Shown here piece after piece: positions 9,191 to 18,792 of a DNA stretch of 64,000 nt (position 1 is the first letter of the stretch; each line of letters starts with the position of its first letter). The notes under the pieces are model-generated. The model saw only the letters and a list, made by a program, of their open reading frames with translations. It ran no database searches and had not been told where the DNA came from. Source of the stretch: Fimbriimonadales bacterium. Lineage in GTDB: Bacteria > Armatimonadota > Fimbriimonadia > Fimbriimonadales > GBS-DC. The stretch is taken from the NCBI GenBank assembly GCA_026003075.1, contig BPGO01000003.1:214025-278024 (forward strand). The letters run 5' to 3'. The translations under genes were made by a program, and so were the position numbers.

Positions 9191-11146
9191 CTATATATAA
9201 ATCCGATAGGTCGGCACCTCGAACAGGAGAGTGATTATGGACCAGAGCGACCCCGTCGTGAAGTCGCCCAAGATAAGCCCCAGCGCGAATTGCAGTCCCT
9301 GCCGATGCACATGCCACCCTCCCAACCGCAACAGCACCACCTTCAAGATCCAGCCCAGCAGGAACGGGAACCAGAAGTAGTCTACAGCGAAGCTCACGCT
9401 GAGCGCGTAGCCCGTCGGATGCAGCGGGAAACTGGGGAACACCGAGCGCACCCCCTTCAGCCCCAGCACCATCAGCGCACCACCAGCCAGATAGTACCAA
9501 CGGTCGGGATGCCGCAACGGCTCCTCCGTGAGCCATGTACTGAGCCGATTGAACGATTCCGTCCCGAGCCAGAACTTGAACCCCTGACATCCCCCCTCCG
9601 CACCGTAGCGGTAGGTGACATGCAGATTCGCCCAGCACACTATCACGAACGCCAACGCAGAGACCACCAGTATCAGCCCGCCCAGCCACAGCGGAGAGAG
9701 GGCATAGGCCTGCCCCATCCGCAACGCCTCCAGCTGATTGGGCATCGGATGGCAACGGTAGCACCGATTGAACCAATACAGGGATTGCAGCACCGTTAGG
9801 TTCTGCACGCCCAACCCGCCCAGCGTGAACACATCGAACAGAATCCGTTGCGGGTTCACGAAGTAGATCTCGTGGGGCGCCCCCAACTCGGCTCGCAAGC
9901 GCGTAATCGTGAGTGCCAGCAGAAAGTAGATTGCGAAAAAGAGCGCAGCCACCCAGAAATCCATCCGCAGCAGCAGCGCGTTATACAGAGCAAGCACGAT
10001 AACGCCCGCCCCCAGTCCAAGCCAGCTCAGTTTATAGAGCAGGCAGTCGGGGTGGTCGGGTGTCCACGCGGCGCGCCATGCATCGCGAAAAGTGTGCCGT
10101 GCGCTCCAAAGCAGGGTGAGTCCCAGCATCAGCCATGCGCCTGCCGCCTGCTCGTTCAAGAACGGGAATCCGCGTCCTTGCGCTGCGTCCCACCCCATCA
10201 CCGCGCCGAACACCTGAAACCCTTTCCGCGCCAGCATGAAAAACCACGCCGAGAACGCCAAATCCGCGGGCATCAGATACGCCAATCCCACCGCAAACGG
10301 ATAAGCCGACATGTTGAACGGCGCAGCAGCACTCCAGGGGCGCGTAGTCAAAAATTGACCAATATTGAACTGCTTAATCCACTCGATATGGGGCACAGAA
10401 GGGAAGAGCACATGCAGTCCGTTCAGCCCGCTAATCGACATTGCCAGACCGAACCCTGTCCACATCCAGCGCGACTGCCAGAAACTTCCCGACGGCTCCG
10501 CCATCGCCAACGGCAGCTGAATCAGTGGAAACGCCAACTTCTCGCTCTGAGTCCACTGCTTCAACACCAGGAAGTTCAGGCAGAGGCACATCAACACCAG
10601 CGTCAAAATCAGTCCTGCCCAAAGCGCGAGCGGCTTTGCCCAGATTAAGAGCCAATCCCATCGGTAGGGCGAGACGCCGCCGTTGTAGAACCCGCGCACG
10701 GCGTCCTCGTCCCACACAAACAGCGCATGGGGCACATACCCCATAAACCGCTCGCGCCATCCCGTTTCGGGGGTGGCATGACGCTGTAGGTGGGCAATCG
10801 CGCCAAACAGGTTCTGCAACATGTCGTGCCCCGCAAACACCGCACCCGTGACGACGATGAGGTAAATCACCACCAATTCAGCGCCCGTAAGTAGCCCCAC
10901 GCCCCAGCGCACACTCCAGAGCCAGTTCAAGAGCGCCGCCACAAACAGCGTGAAGATGGGGGTGATGAAAATCGGCAAGCTGGTGGCATCGAGCGTATAC
11001 CAGCGCACCTCGATAACGGTGATCCAGTAGATGTTGAGCGTCATTAAGGCGAGTCCGAGCACCAGCGCTCGTGCCCGTACACGCCCCCCGGAACTTTGCG
11101 CTGCCCCGTTCGTCGCAGCTCGCCTTTGAGTATGGAAAGACATCAC
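9191..11146 (-). CDS. Large polytopic membrane protein, DUF6785/DUF6784-like
   Basis: 651 aa, more than 10 predicted TM segments; N-terminal VRARALVLGLALMTLNIYWITVIEVRWYTLDATSLPIFITPIFTLFVAALLN; GTG start with TATACT 9 nt upstream. Confidence 0.7.
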   Translation of the reverse strand: MMSFHTQRRAATNGAAQSSGGRVRARALVLGLALMTLNIYWITVIEVRWYTLDATSLPIFITPIFTLFVAALLNWLWSVRWGVGLLTGAELVVIYLIVVTGAVFAGHDMLQNLFGAIAHLQRHATPETGWRERFMGYVPHALFVWDEDAVRGFYNGGVSPYRWDWLLIWAKPLALWAGLILTLVLMCLCLNFLVLKQWTQSEKLAFPLIQLPLAMAEPSGSFWQSRWMWTGFGLAMSISGLNGLHVLFPSVPHIEWIKQFNIGQFLTTRPWSAAAPFNMSAYPFAVGLAYLMPADLAFSAWFFMLARKGFQVFGAVMGWDAAQGRGFPFLNEQAAGAWLMLGLTLLWSARHTFRDAWRAAWTPDHPDCLLYKLSWLGLGAGVIVLALYNALLLRMDFWVAALFFAIYFLLALTITRLRAELGAPHEIYFVNPQRILFDVFTLGGLGVQNLTVLQSLYWFNRCYRCHPMPNQLEALRMGQAYALSPLWLGGLILVVSALAFVIVCWANLHVTYRYGAEGGCQGFKFWLGTESFNRLSTWLTEEPLRHPDRWYYLAGGALMVLGLKGVRSVFPSFPLHPTGYALSVSFAVDYFWFPFLLGWILKVVLLRLGGWHVHRQGLQFALGLILGDFTTGSLWSIITLLFEVPTYRIYI

Positions 11147-11199
11147 TTCGAGGCAAGTATACCGTGATTCGGTGTTTTTTGGGGCATAATTAGCGCGTT

Positions 11200-11580
11200 A
11201 TGGCTCGCCCGACGATTACCGAGTTTATTGCGTTTCTACCTGCTCCTGAGTGGGAGGCGACGCGCCGTTTTTACGAGCAAGTGCTGGGGTTCCCATGCGT
11301 CTTAGAACAGGTGGATTGCTGCATCTATCGGGTTGTGGGCACGGGCTACATTGGCTTTTGCCAGCGTGCGGAACTGCCTCAACCTGCCGAGCGTGTCATC
11401 CTGACGCTGGTCACGCCAGAGGTGGACGCATGGCACGCCTATTTCCAAACGCAGGGCGTGGACATCGTGAAGCCGCCCACCTATAACGAGCGATATCAGA
11501 TCTACCACCTGTTCGCTCGCGACCCGAACGGCTACCTCATCGAGATTCAACGATTCGACGACCCACGCTGGCAGGGTTAA
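11200..11580 (+). CDS. VOC superfamily (glyoxalase/bleomycin-resistance/dioxygenase) protein
   Basis: EFIAFLPAPEWEATRRFYEQVLGFPCVLEQ...FARDPNGYLIEIQRFD. Confidence 0.85.
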   Translation: MARPTITEFIAFLPAPEWEATRRFYEQVLGFPCVLEQVDCCIYRVVGTGYIGFCQRAELPQPAERVILTLVTPEVDAWHAYFQTQGVDIVKPPTYNERYQIYHLFARDPNGYLIEIQRFDDPRWQG

Positions 11581-12461
11581 GAAGCGGGCTCTGGCGTCGA
11601 CTCGTGGGCGCGCCGCCCGAAATAGTAAATCATAAACGCTCCCGTCGCGAACATAATTAGACTGTAGACCGCTGCAGGAATCGACATTGTGGGCTGTTTC
11701 AAAATCGTGCTGGCAATAAGAATCGCCAGTGTCCCATTTTGAATACCGCCCTCGATGGAGATTGCGATAGCCTGCCTGCGCGGTAAGCGGAATAGACGCG
11801 CCACATTATAGCCCATCCAGAGGGTCAACACATTTAGCGCAACCATTGAAAGACCTGCCTGTCGGAAATGGGAAGGTAGGTTTTCCCGATCTTGCATCAC
11901 GGCGCCCAGCACGGCAATCGCAATAAAAATCGTCGAGAGGAGGCGTACGGGGCGCTCCGCCTTGTATGCGAACTGGGGCTTGCGGGCGCGTATAAACATC
12001 CCTATCGCCACGGGAATCAGGATAATCGCCCCTACCTGAATAATGGTGCGCAACACGGGCAGGCGGATTTCCTGCGTTTCGCCCAGAAAGTGTGCCAGAG
12101 AGAGGTTAATCAAAATCGGCGTTGTGATAATGATAATCAGGCTGTTGAAAGCAGTGAGCGTGACGCCCAGCGCCACATCACCTCGCGCGAGATAAGTGAT
12201 GAGGTTCGCTGTTGCGCCCGCAGGACAGAGCGCAAGGATCATTACCCCCACCGCTAACTTGGGATCCATCGGGAACAGTTTGGCGATGACAAACCCCGCA
12301 ATCGGCAACAACACCATCTGGCAGGTCAAGCCAATCAGGAACGCCTTAGGAAGAATCACCACGCGCAAAAAGTCGTAGCGTGTCAGTGTTAGCCCCAAGC
12401 CGAGCATAATCACTGCAAGCGCAAGAGGCAACACGACATTCGTAAAGACATTCGCCTCCAT
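11577..12461 (-). CDS. Bile acid:sodium symporter family (BASS) transporter
   Basis: ALAVIMLGLGLTLTRYDF...LALCPAGATANLITYLARGDVALGVTLTAFNSLI. Confidence 0.9.
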   Translation of the reverse strand: MEANVFTNVVLPLALAVIMLGLGLTLTRYDFLRVVILPKAFLIGLTCQMVLLPIAGFVIAKLFPMDPKLAVGVMILALCPAGATANLITYLARGDVALGVTLTAFNSLIIIITTPILINLSLAHFLGETQEIRLPVLRTIIQVGAIILIPVAIGMFIRARKPQFAYKAERPVRLLSTIFIAIAVLGAVMQDRENLPSHFRQAGLSMVALNVLTLWMGYNVARLFRLPRRQAIAISIEGGIQNGTLAILIASTILKQPTMSIPAAVYSLIMFATGAFMIYYFGRRAHESTPEPAS

Positions 12462-12521
12462 AATTTAGTATAGTAAGTCAAAGAAGGAATTTTTCCTGCA
12501 GCGGATGTGTTAAGAGTGCGC

Positions 12522-12650
12522 CTATATCCTGTTGACCATTCCTACGGGCTGGATACGCTGGGCGATGATTTTCCTTCCTGAGGTAGTCAAGCGGTTCACG
12601 GTGGCGGCGGGCACATCGCCGGGCAGCCCAGCGATTCGGGTGACCTTCAT
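12522..12650 (-). CDS. Small ORF (42 aa) overlapping the stop of the upstream Rpn-like gene (ATGA)
   Basis: MKVTRIAGLPGDVPAATVNRLTTSGRKIIAQRIQPVGMVNRI; below the ORF-track length cutoff; ATGA overlap with 12647 stop. Confidence 0.3.
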   Translation of the reverse strand: MKVTRIAGLPGDVPAATVNRLTTSGRKIIAQRIQPVGMVNRI

Positions 12651-13621
12651 ATCTTCGCAGCTTCCATGGCTTGGGCGAACTCCTCCAGCGTCGCCGCGTC
12701 CAACGCAAACGCGCTGAGTTCCCGTAACCGCTCTATCGACTCAATCTGTTTAAGTTGGGGTTCCAGTGCAAGCGCATCGTCACCAAACCGACGATGCAGA
12801 ATATACATCGTCGACTCGATGATTCCTTGCTGCAAGCCCTGCTGTAAGCCCTGCTTAGCCCCTCTCTCGATTGCGAACTCTTCAAGGCTTGTCAGAGGCC
12901 ACTCCGACTCTTCCTCAAACTGACGCACCACCTGCTGCACTAACTGCTCCAGCTCCTGCGACAGAGTCATCATAAAGTCCACCACCTTGTATAAGTGAAT
13001 GACCTGCTCTACAGTATACCCGCGCTCGCGCAGCTGGCGTATGAGTGCAATCTTCTCACTGAGCAACAAGTTCGGCTTACCGCGCGTCTTGAGAGCGCGT
13101 AAGTGTGCCAGAACGACCAGCGCAAACGGGTTCCTGGATCGCTCCAGCACCGTCTCATCAAAATCCAGCAATTTCACAGTAGAGAACCTAAACTGCAATT
13201 CGCTGCCGATATTCTGGTACCCAAATGTGTTCGGACGCCAATTCGGGTCGGCATCCGCCAAGATTGCCAGGCTGACGACTTCGGGATACTCGTAGGCATC
13301 GAAGATATGGTAGTGATAGACAAACATCCGTAGGGCGAAATTGGGGTCGGGCTGCGCTTGAATTTCAATGTGGATCATCACGATGCGTTCTGTGCCATCG
13401 TGGAAGGAAACTTTCGCGACAATATCGGCGGTTTGGCGGCGTTTACCGCGCACGGCAGGCGCAAGGCGGTAAAGATTGGCGTCCAGAAACTCCACGGGGC
13501 GCGTCCAGTCGACTTGGTCGTGGACGGCGGGGAAGAGGAGCTGCAGGCACTCGCGGAAGAAGGTGCGGATGGCATATTTCCACGCCTCATCAAAACCCCT
13601 GCGCGGACGGCGTTTGCGCAT
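12647..13621 (-). CDS. Rpn/YhgA-like PD-(D/E)XK nuclease family protein (transposase_31-type) with DUF4351-like C-terminus
   Basis: MIHIEIQAQPDPNFALRMFVYHYHIFDAYEYPEVVSLAILAD plus GLQQGLQQG and YILHRRFGDDALALEPQLKQIESIERLRELSAFALDAATLEEF. Confidence 0.8.
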   Translation of the reverse strand: MRKRRPRRGFDEAWKYAIRTFFRECLQLLFPAVHDQVDWTRPVEFLDANLYRLAPAVRGKRRQTADIVAKVSFHDGTERIVMIHIEIQAQPDPNFALRMFVYHYHIFDAYEYPEVVSLAILADADPNWRPNTFGYQNIGSELQFRFSTVKLLDFDETVLERSRNPFALVVLAHLRALKTRGKPNLLLSEKIALIRQLRERGYTVEQVIHLYKVVDFMMTLSQELEQLVQQVVRQFEEESEWPLTSLEEFAIERGAKQGLQQGLQQGIIESTMYILHRRFGDDALALEPQLKQIESIERLRELSAFALDAATLEEFAQAMEAAKI

Positions 13622-13753
13622 AGGAACTGTTTTCTCAATCTATGAGGAAAATCCTGCTTCCATGGAGCGGTTGGGGACACCGTGAAGCGAAGCGATCTTA
13701 CCGATATTATCGGCTGCGATGGCGTGCGCCCCTTTCAGGTACAATCTACGCCG

Positions 13754-15850
13754 ATGCGCATCCCAATTGAATGGCTAAAGGACTTTGTGGCGGTGGAGCT
13801 ATCGCCCGACGCGCTCGCTGAGCGGCTGACGATGGCAGGGTTGGAAGTGGAGGAGGTGCTGGACACTCCGCAAGGAACCGTGTTGTCGATGTATATCACC
13901 CCCAACCGTGGCGACTGTTTGAGTGTGTTTGGGGTGGCGCGGGAAGTGTACGCCTTATTCGGCGAGGCAGCGCGCCCTACCGAACTTTTTCATCGACTGA
14001 ACGCGCAGCTTCTGAACCCACCGACGGCAGAACCTTTGCAGACTGCTGACTATGTGCGTGTGGAGATACACGACGCCGACCTGTGCCCACGCTACGCGGC
14101 TCGCGTGATTCGCGACATTAAGCCCGCTCCTTCGCCCGCTTATGTGCAAAACCGCCTGCTCGCCGCCGGCATGCGCCCCATCAATAACATCGTGGACGCC
14201 ACCAACTATGTGATGCTCGAATTAGGGCAGCCCCTGCACGCTTTCGACCTACAAACCATCAAGCAACACACCATCATCGTGCGGCGCGCCGAGCCCTATG
14301 AGCGTATTCAGACCCTCGATGGGCAAGAGCATACGCTGATCCCCAATAACTTAATGATTTGCGATGCGGAGCGCCCCGTCGCCGTTGCTGGGGTGATGGG
14401 TGGAGCAGAGACCGAAGTAACAGAAGATACCCGCCATATCTTAATGGAGTCGGCGCACTTCAATCCGATGTCGATTCGCGCAACGGCTCGCCAGCTGGGG
14501 CTGCGCACGGAGTCTTCATATCGTTTTGAGCGGTTTGTCGACCCGAATCTGGTCATCGTAGCCCAACATCGCGTCTGTGAGTTGCTGGAGCAGTGGACGG
14601 GGGTGGCAGCGGTACCTGGCATTGTTGATGTGTATCCACGCCCCTTCGAACAGCGCACGCTCACGGTGCGCTTGGCACGCGCCGAGCGGCTGCTGGGCTT
14701 TGAAATCCACCCCGAAGAGGCGCGTGCGGTATTGGAACGGCTCAACTTGCGTCCTGAACCGACTCAGGAAGGCTTTCGCGTGCAGGTTCCCCTGTATCGT
14801 GCAGACCTGCTGCGCGAGGAAGACCTGATTGAGGAGTTGGGGCGTGTTTTGGGCTACGATCGAATTCCTGCCATCCCGCCTGCAGGTTACACCACACAGG
14901 GGAAGGACAGCCCCGAAGGTGCGTTCGCTGAGCGTGTGCGCACGGTGCTGCTAAGTGCAGGATTGCAAGAGATTGTGGGGCACACGCTGGAGGGGCCCTC
15001 GCCTTTGCAAAGCAGCGGTGCGGGCATCGGCGAGTTGATGTATCAGCCTGTGCCGCTGCAAAATCCGATGAGCGATGAGTTGAGCTGCCTACGCCACTCG
15101 ATTATGAGCAGCCTCATCCGCGCTGCCGACCACAACCGACGACGCAATCGCCGCGACATGCATCTGTTTGAGATCGGGCGTGTGTTCGCTCAAGATGAAC
15201 AGGGCAATTTCCACGAATGGACACATCTGGGCATCTTGCTTACGGGACTGCTGCATGCACCCCACTGGGCAGTAAAACCGCAACCTGCCGACTTCTATGC
15301 GCTCAAGGGGGTTGTAGAGCACCTGATGACCGCGCTGGGTATCCAAGCGCGTTTCATCCCCACGGCGGGACAAGACCACAGGCTCCACCCGATGCGCTCG
15401 GCATATGTGCATGACGCCCATGACCAGCGGCTCGGCGTGCTGGGCGAGCTGCACCCAGAACTGCAAAAGCAGTACGAGTTCCGCCAGCGCGTCTACTTGG
15501 CGGAGATCGGTATGACGGCGCTGATGCACGCAGCAGCGCACACGGTACATTACCGCCCACTGCCCCATTTCCCGCCCGTGCTGCGCGATATCGCGTTTGT
15601 GGTGGAGCAATCTATCCCCTACGCCACACTGGAGGGGACAATACGCGAGGCAGGCGGCGTGTTGCTGGAATCGTTGCGGTTGTTTGATCGCTACACAGGT
15701 GCGCCCGTGCCCGAAGGTCACCATAGCCTCGCCTTCTCGCTCGTGTTTCGCGACCCGAATCGCACCCTCACTGACGAAGAAGTCAACACACGGGTGGAGG
15801 CGATTTTTGCTGCGCTGGAGTCGAAGCACGGCGCACAGCGCAGAGGGTAA
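13754..15850 (+). CDS. pheT: Phenylalanyl-tRNA synthetase beta subunit (lacks the N-terminal tRNA-binding domain)
   Basis: MRIPIEWLKDFVAVELSPDALAERLTMAGLEVEEV; B3/B4 (NNIVDATNYVMLELGQPLHAFDL), B5, and C-terminal FDX-ACB domain. Start ATG 13754, 8 nt after TACAAT. Confidence 0.95.
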   Translation: MRIPIEWLKDFVAVELSPDALAERLTMAGLEVEEVLDTPQGTVLSMYITPNRGDCLSVFGVAREVYALFGEAARPTELFHRLNAQLLNPPTAEPLQTADYVRVEIHDADLCPRYAARVIRDIKPAPSPAYVQNRLLAAGMRPINNIVDATNYVMLELGQPLHAFDLQTIKQHTIIVRRAEPYERIQTLDGQEHTLIPNNLMICDAERPVAVAGVMGGAETEVTEDTRHILMESAHFNPMSIRATARQLGLRTESSYRFERFVDPNLVIVAQHRVCELLEQWTGVAAVPGIVDVYPRPFEQRTLTVRLARAERLLGFEIHPEEARAVLERLNLRPEPTQEGFRVQVPLYRADLLREEDLIEELGRVLGYDRIPAIPPAGYTTQGKDSPEGAFAERVRTVLLSAGLQEIVGHTLEGPSPLQSSGAGIGELMYQPVPLQNPMSDELSCLRHSIMSSLIRAADHNRRRNRRDMHLFEIGRVFAQDEQGNFHEWTHLGILLTGLLHAPHWAVKPQPADFYALKGVVEHLMTALGIQARFIPTAGQDHRLHPMRSAYVHDAHDQRLGVLGELHPELQKQYEFRQRVYLAEIGMTALMHAAAHTVHYRPLPHFPPVLRDIAFVVEQSIPYATLEGTIREAGGVLLESLRLFDRYTGAPVPEGHHSLAFSLVFRDPNRTLTDEEVNTRVEAIFAALESKHGAQRRG

Positions 15851-15878
15851 GCGGAGCGCTGCCTCGGGGTTGGCTTCG

Positions 15879-18308
15879 TTAGATGAGTTGAACGGGGTCG
15901 ATGTCCACCTTCACACGCGCACGGTCGTCGGGTGGAAGCTGCGCCAGCACAGGCGCGAGCAATTCGGCAGGCTCAGCGTCGGGTGCAAACTTGAGCAACA
16001 GATGGTAACGATAGCGACTCTCCAGCCGCTCCAGTGGTGCAGGGGCTGGACCAAGTATCTGTAGCAGCGTGTCGCCCACAAGCGGCGCCAGCCACTGCAC
16101 CAGTTGCGCTAAAGGGCGTTCAGCAGTAGATGCGCTGGCATCTGTGCTAAGCAGATTGACCAGCCGCGTGAAGGGAGGGTAGCCTACCTCACGGCGCAGT
16201 TCCAACTCCTGCCGATAGAACGCCTCATAATCCTGACGCAGAGCGCACTGCACCGCGAGATGGTCGGGGTTGTAGGTCTGAATCAGGGCATACCCGCGTT
16301 GCTCGCGTCGCCCTGCACGTCCCACCACTTGGGTCAGCAACTGAAACACACGCTCACTGGCGCGAAAGTCGGGCAAATACAGCCCCGTGTCTGCGCTAAT
16401 CACTCCCACCAGAGTCACGCGCGGAAAATCCAGCCCGCGCGCCGCCATCTGGGTGCCAATCAACACATCGAGGTTCCCTGCCCGAAATTCCGATAGGATC
16501 TGTAGGTACTGATGACGTTTCTGAAAAGTATCGCGGTCGAGCCGTGCCGTGCGCCCATGGGGCAGAAGTTGGCGCAAAGCCATCTCCACACGCTGCGTGC
16601 CCACGCCAAAGGGGCGCATCTCGAGCCCCCCACACTGCGGGCAAGTGGTCGGGGGTGTTTGCCGATGCCCACAGTGATGGCAAAGCATAAAGGGCGCTGC
16701 ACTCCGATGGTACACAAGCGTGACGGAGCAGTTGGGACACATCGGTACATAGCCACACTCGCGACATAACAAAAGCGGCGCGAAGCCACGACGATTCAGA
16801 AACAGAATCGCCTGCTCGCCTCGGCGGAGCGTCTCTTGGAGCGCGTCGAGCAATTCGGAGCTGATCGGCTGGAACGGTCTGCCGCGCAGATCAACAAGGT
16901 GCACCGCTGGCAACGGTGCGCCACCTACCCGCTCGGGTAGATCAAGTCGCCGAAGCACTCCCTGCTCGGCGCGGTAGAAAGTTTCCAGTGCAGGCGTGGC
17001 GGAGCCGAGCAGGAGTACGGCGTTGGCGTCGCGCGCGCGCACTTCCGCAAGGGTGCGCGCGTGATAGGTAGGCGCGTGGGACTGCTTGTACGAGGTCTCG
17101 TGTTCCTCATCCACGATAATCAACCCGATATTCGATAACGGTGCAAAGAGAGCGGATCGCGCGCCCACCACCACAGACGCGTCGCCCCGCTGGACACGCA
17201 GCCACTGGACATAACGGTCGGACGGGCTGAGCTGACTATGCCAGATTGCTACGGTGGAACCGAACCGCTCGCGAAACGCCTGGCTCACCTGCGCGGTAAG
17301 CGCGATTTCAGGGACAAGCATCAGCACGCTACGCCCCGTGCGTAGGCATTCAGCCGCCGCACGCAGGTAGACCTCCGTCTTGCCGCTGCCCGTGACGCCA
17401 TAAAGCAGAAACGCCTGATGGTTCCCTGCCTGCAACGCGCGGGTGAGAGTCTCCACTGCCGACTGCTGGGCGGGAGTGAGTAGGGGCGGTGGAGTGATCG
17501 CAGGAGACGGTGGGGCATCGGCATAAACGGTGCGCACCAACCCGCGCGATTCCAACGCACGCAACGACTGGGGACTGACCCCGGTCGCCTGCAGCAACTC
17601 CGTCCGGGGCAGCCGCCCTTCAGGGTGTTCCAGCATGTGCATCAAGAGGGCGGCTTGGGCGGGGGCACGCGCCGCGTCGTTGGCAAAAAATGTATCCAGC
17701 GCTTCGGGGGGCGCGGTCAGCTCCGTGATGGCGTCTGGGCGGGCAGGTGGCGGGGGCGGTTCCAGTTCATAGCGGGTGCGCACGCAGCCCTTCTCGCGCA
17801 AACCGCGTAGCCCCGGCTGCCAAATCGCGGCGGCGAGTTCCCGTTTGAGCGTCGCCAAGCTCACGCGCCCCCCGTGCCTCTGAATCGCCTCTGCCGTCAT
17901 GCGTTGGGCAGGCGAACGCAGCGACGGTATAGAACCTGTCAGCTCAATCACCGCACGCAGGCGATAGCGGATGCCCGTTGGGAGAACAGTCTGCGCCGCC
18001 TCCGCAGGGGAACACAGCAGCGAACGCTCCATCTGGTGCATTAGGTTCAACAAGGTCGCATCCAGCAGCGGTTGGCTCAACACGCCCTCAATCGGTTTGA
18101 GCGGATAGCCCAACGCACTGGGGTCTTCCATGGGGCGCGTCTGCATCACCAGCCCCAGCGCGAGGCGGTTCTGGAGGGGCACTAAAACACCCGCGCCCTG
18201 GCGGACCGCAACCAGAAACGGCTCAGGAATCGCATAGGTGAGTGTCTGGTAGGCAAGCGCCCCCCCGGTCAGGAGCAAAACATCTGCGACGGTCATGACC
18301 CACTCCAT
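15879..18308 (-). CDS. priA: Primosomal protein N' (replication restart helicase PriA)
   Basis: GVTGSGKTEVYLRAA, IIVDEEHETSYKQ, zinc-binding CRECGYVPMCPNC/CHHCGHRQTPPTTCPQCG, IGTQMAARGLDFPRVTLVGVISAD. Confidence 0.97.
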   Translation of the reverse strand: MEWVMTVADVLLLTGGALAYQTLTYAIPEPFLVAVRQGAGVLVPLQNRLALGLVMQTRPMEDPSALGYPLKPIEGVLSQPLLDATLLNLMHQMERSLLCSPAEAAQTVLPTGIRYRLRAVIELTGSIPSLRSPAQRMTAEAIQRHGGRVSLATLKRELAAAIWQPGLRGLREKGCVRTRYELEPPPPPARPDAITELTAPPEALDTFFANDAARAPAQAALLMHMLEHPEGRLPRTELLQATGVSPQSLRALESRGLVRTVYADAPPSPAITPPPLLTPAQQSAVETLTRALQAGNHQAFLLYGVTGSGKTEVYLRAAAECLRTGRSVLMLVPEIALTAQVSQAFRERFGSTVAIWHSQLSPSDRYVQWLRVQRGDASVVVGARSALFAPLSNIGLIIVDEEHETSYKQSHAPTYHARTLAEVRARDANAVLLLGSATPALETFYRAEQGVLRRLDLPERVGGAPLPAVHLVDLRGRPFQPISSELLDALQETLRRGEQAILFLNRRGFAPLLLCRECGYVPMCPNCSVTLVYHRSAAPFMLCHHCGHRQTPPTTCPQCGGLEMRPFGVGTQRVEMALRQLLPHGRTARLDRDTFQKRHQYLQILSEFRAGNLDVLIGTQMAARGLDFPRVTLVGVISADTGLYLPDFRASERVFQLLTQVVGRAGRREQRGYALIQTYNPDHLAVQCALRQDYEAFYRQELELRREVGYPPFTRLVNLLSTDASASTAERPLAQLVQWLAPLVGDTLLQILGPAPAPLERLESRYRYHLLLKFAPDAEPAELLAPVLAQLPPDDRARVKVDIDPVQLI

Positions 18309-18392
18309 CAGGCGCAGGATATGCGCGTGGTATTGCTTATGATACCTTTTCCCCGAAGTATTCTCTGAACACCCTACTCTCTATCCCGATGG

Positions 18393-18731
18393 TTAACTCT
18401 CGATAGCGATTGGGGCGCACTCGCCACACTCCAGCCACAGATCGCTCGGGAGCTGCTGCCGGGCGTTCTGGGCGCGCCCTTTACGAAACACGGGGCGATA
18501 CAGCGTTGCGCCCGCCCCAAAATGACGATGGCAGGTGTGGCACTCAGCTTCAGTGTCAACCGTCACGGGCACAAAGCCCGCCACTACCCAGCCTTCGTGC
18601 CCCAAGCGCGCCGCCAACGACTTCACCGCGGCGCGTACTGCGTGCGATTTGTTGCCATGATAATATTGATCCGCAATCCGATTCAGCAACTGGATCGTAT
18701 CCTCATCCAGAGTGAAGTTTAGCCGTCTCAT
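18393..18731 (-). CDS. Ribbon-helix-helix-like N-terminus plus Cys-cluster protein (putative regulator)
   Basis: MRRLNFTLDEDTIQLLNRIADQYYHGNKSHAVRAAVKSLA (RHH-like), then ECHTCHRHF...LECGEC. ATG 18731 preceded by CATAAT with a 7-nt gap. Confidence 0.65.
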   Translation of the reverse strand: MRRLNFTLDEDTIQLLNRIADQYYHGNKSHAVRAAVKSLAARLGHEGWVVAGFVPVTVDTEAECHTCHRHFGAGATLYRPVFRKGRAQNARQQLPSDLWLECGECAPIAIES

Positions 18732-18792
18732 CGTGTGTATTATGGCACATACCCCTTGTAAAAATCCCCATTTACGCCGATAATGCTTCTCG

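Noticed and set aside
13682-13753. Upstream start of pheT at 13682
   Set aside because: The 24-aa extension (MKRSDLTDIIGCDGVRPFQVQSTP) includes the TACAAT promoter element; MRIPIEWLKDFV is the conserved PheT N-terminus.
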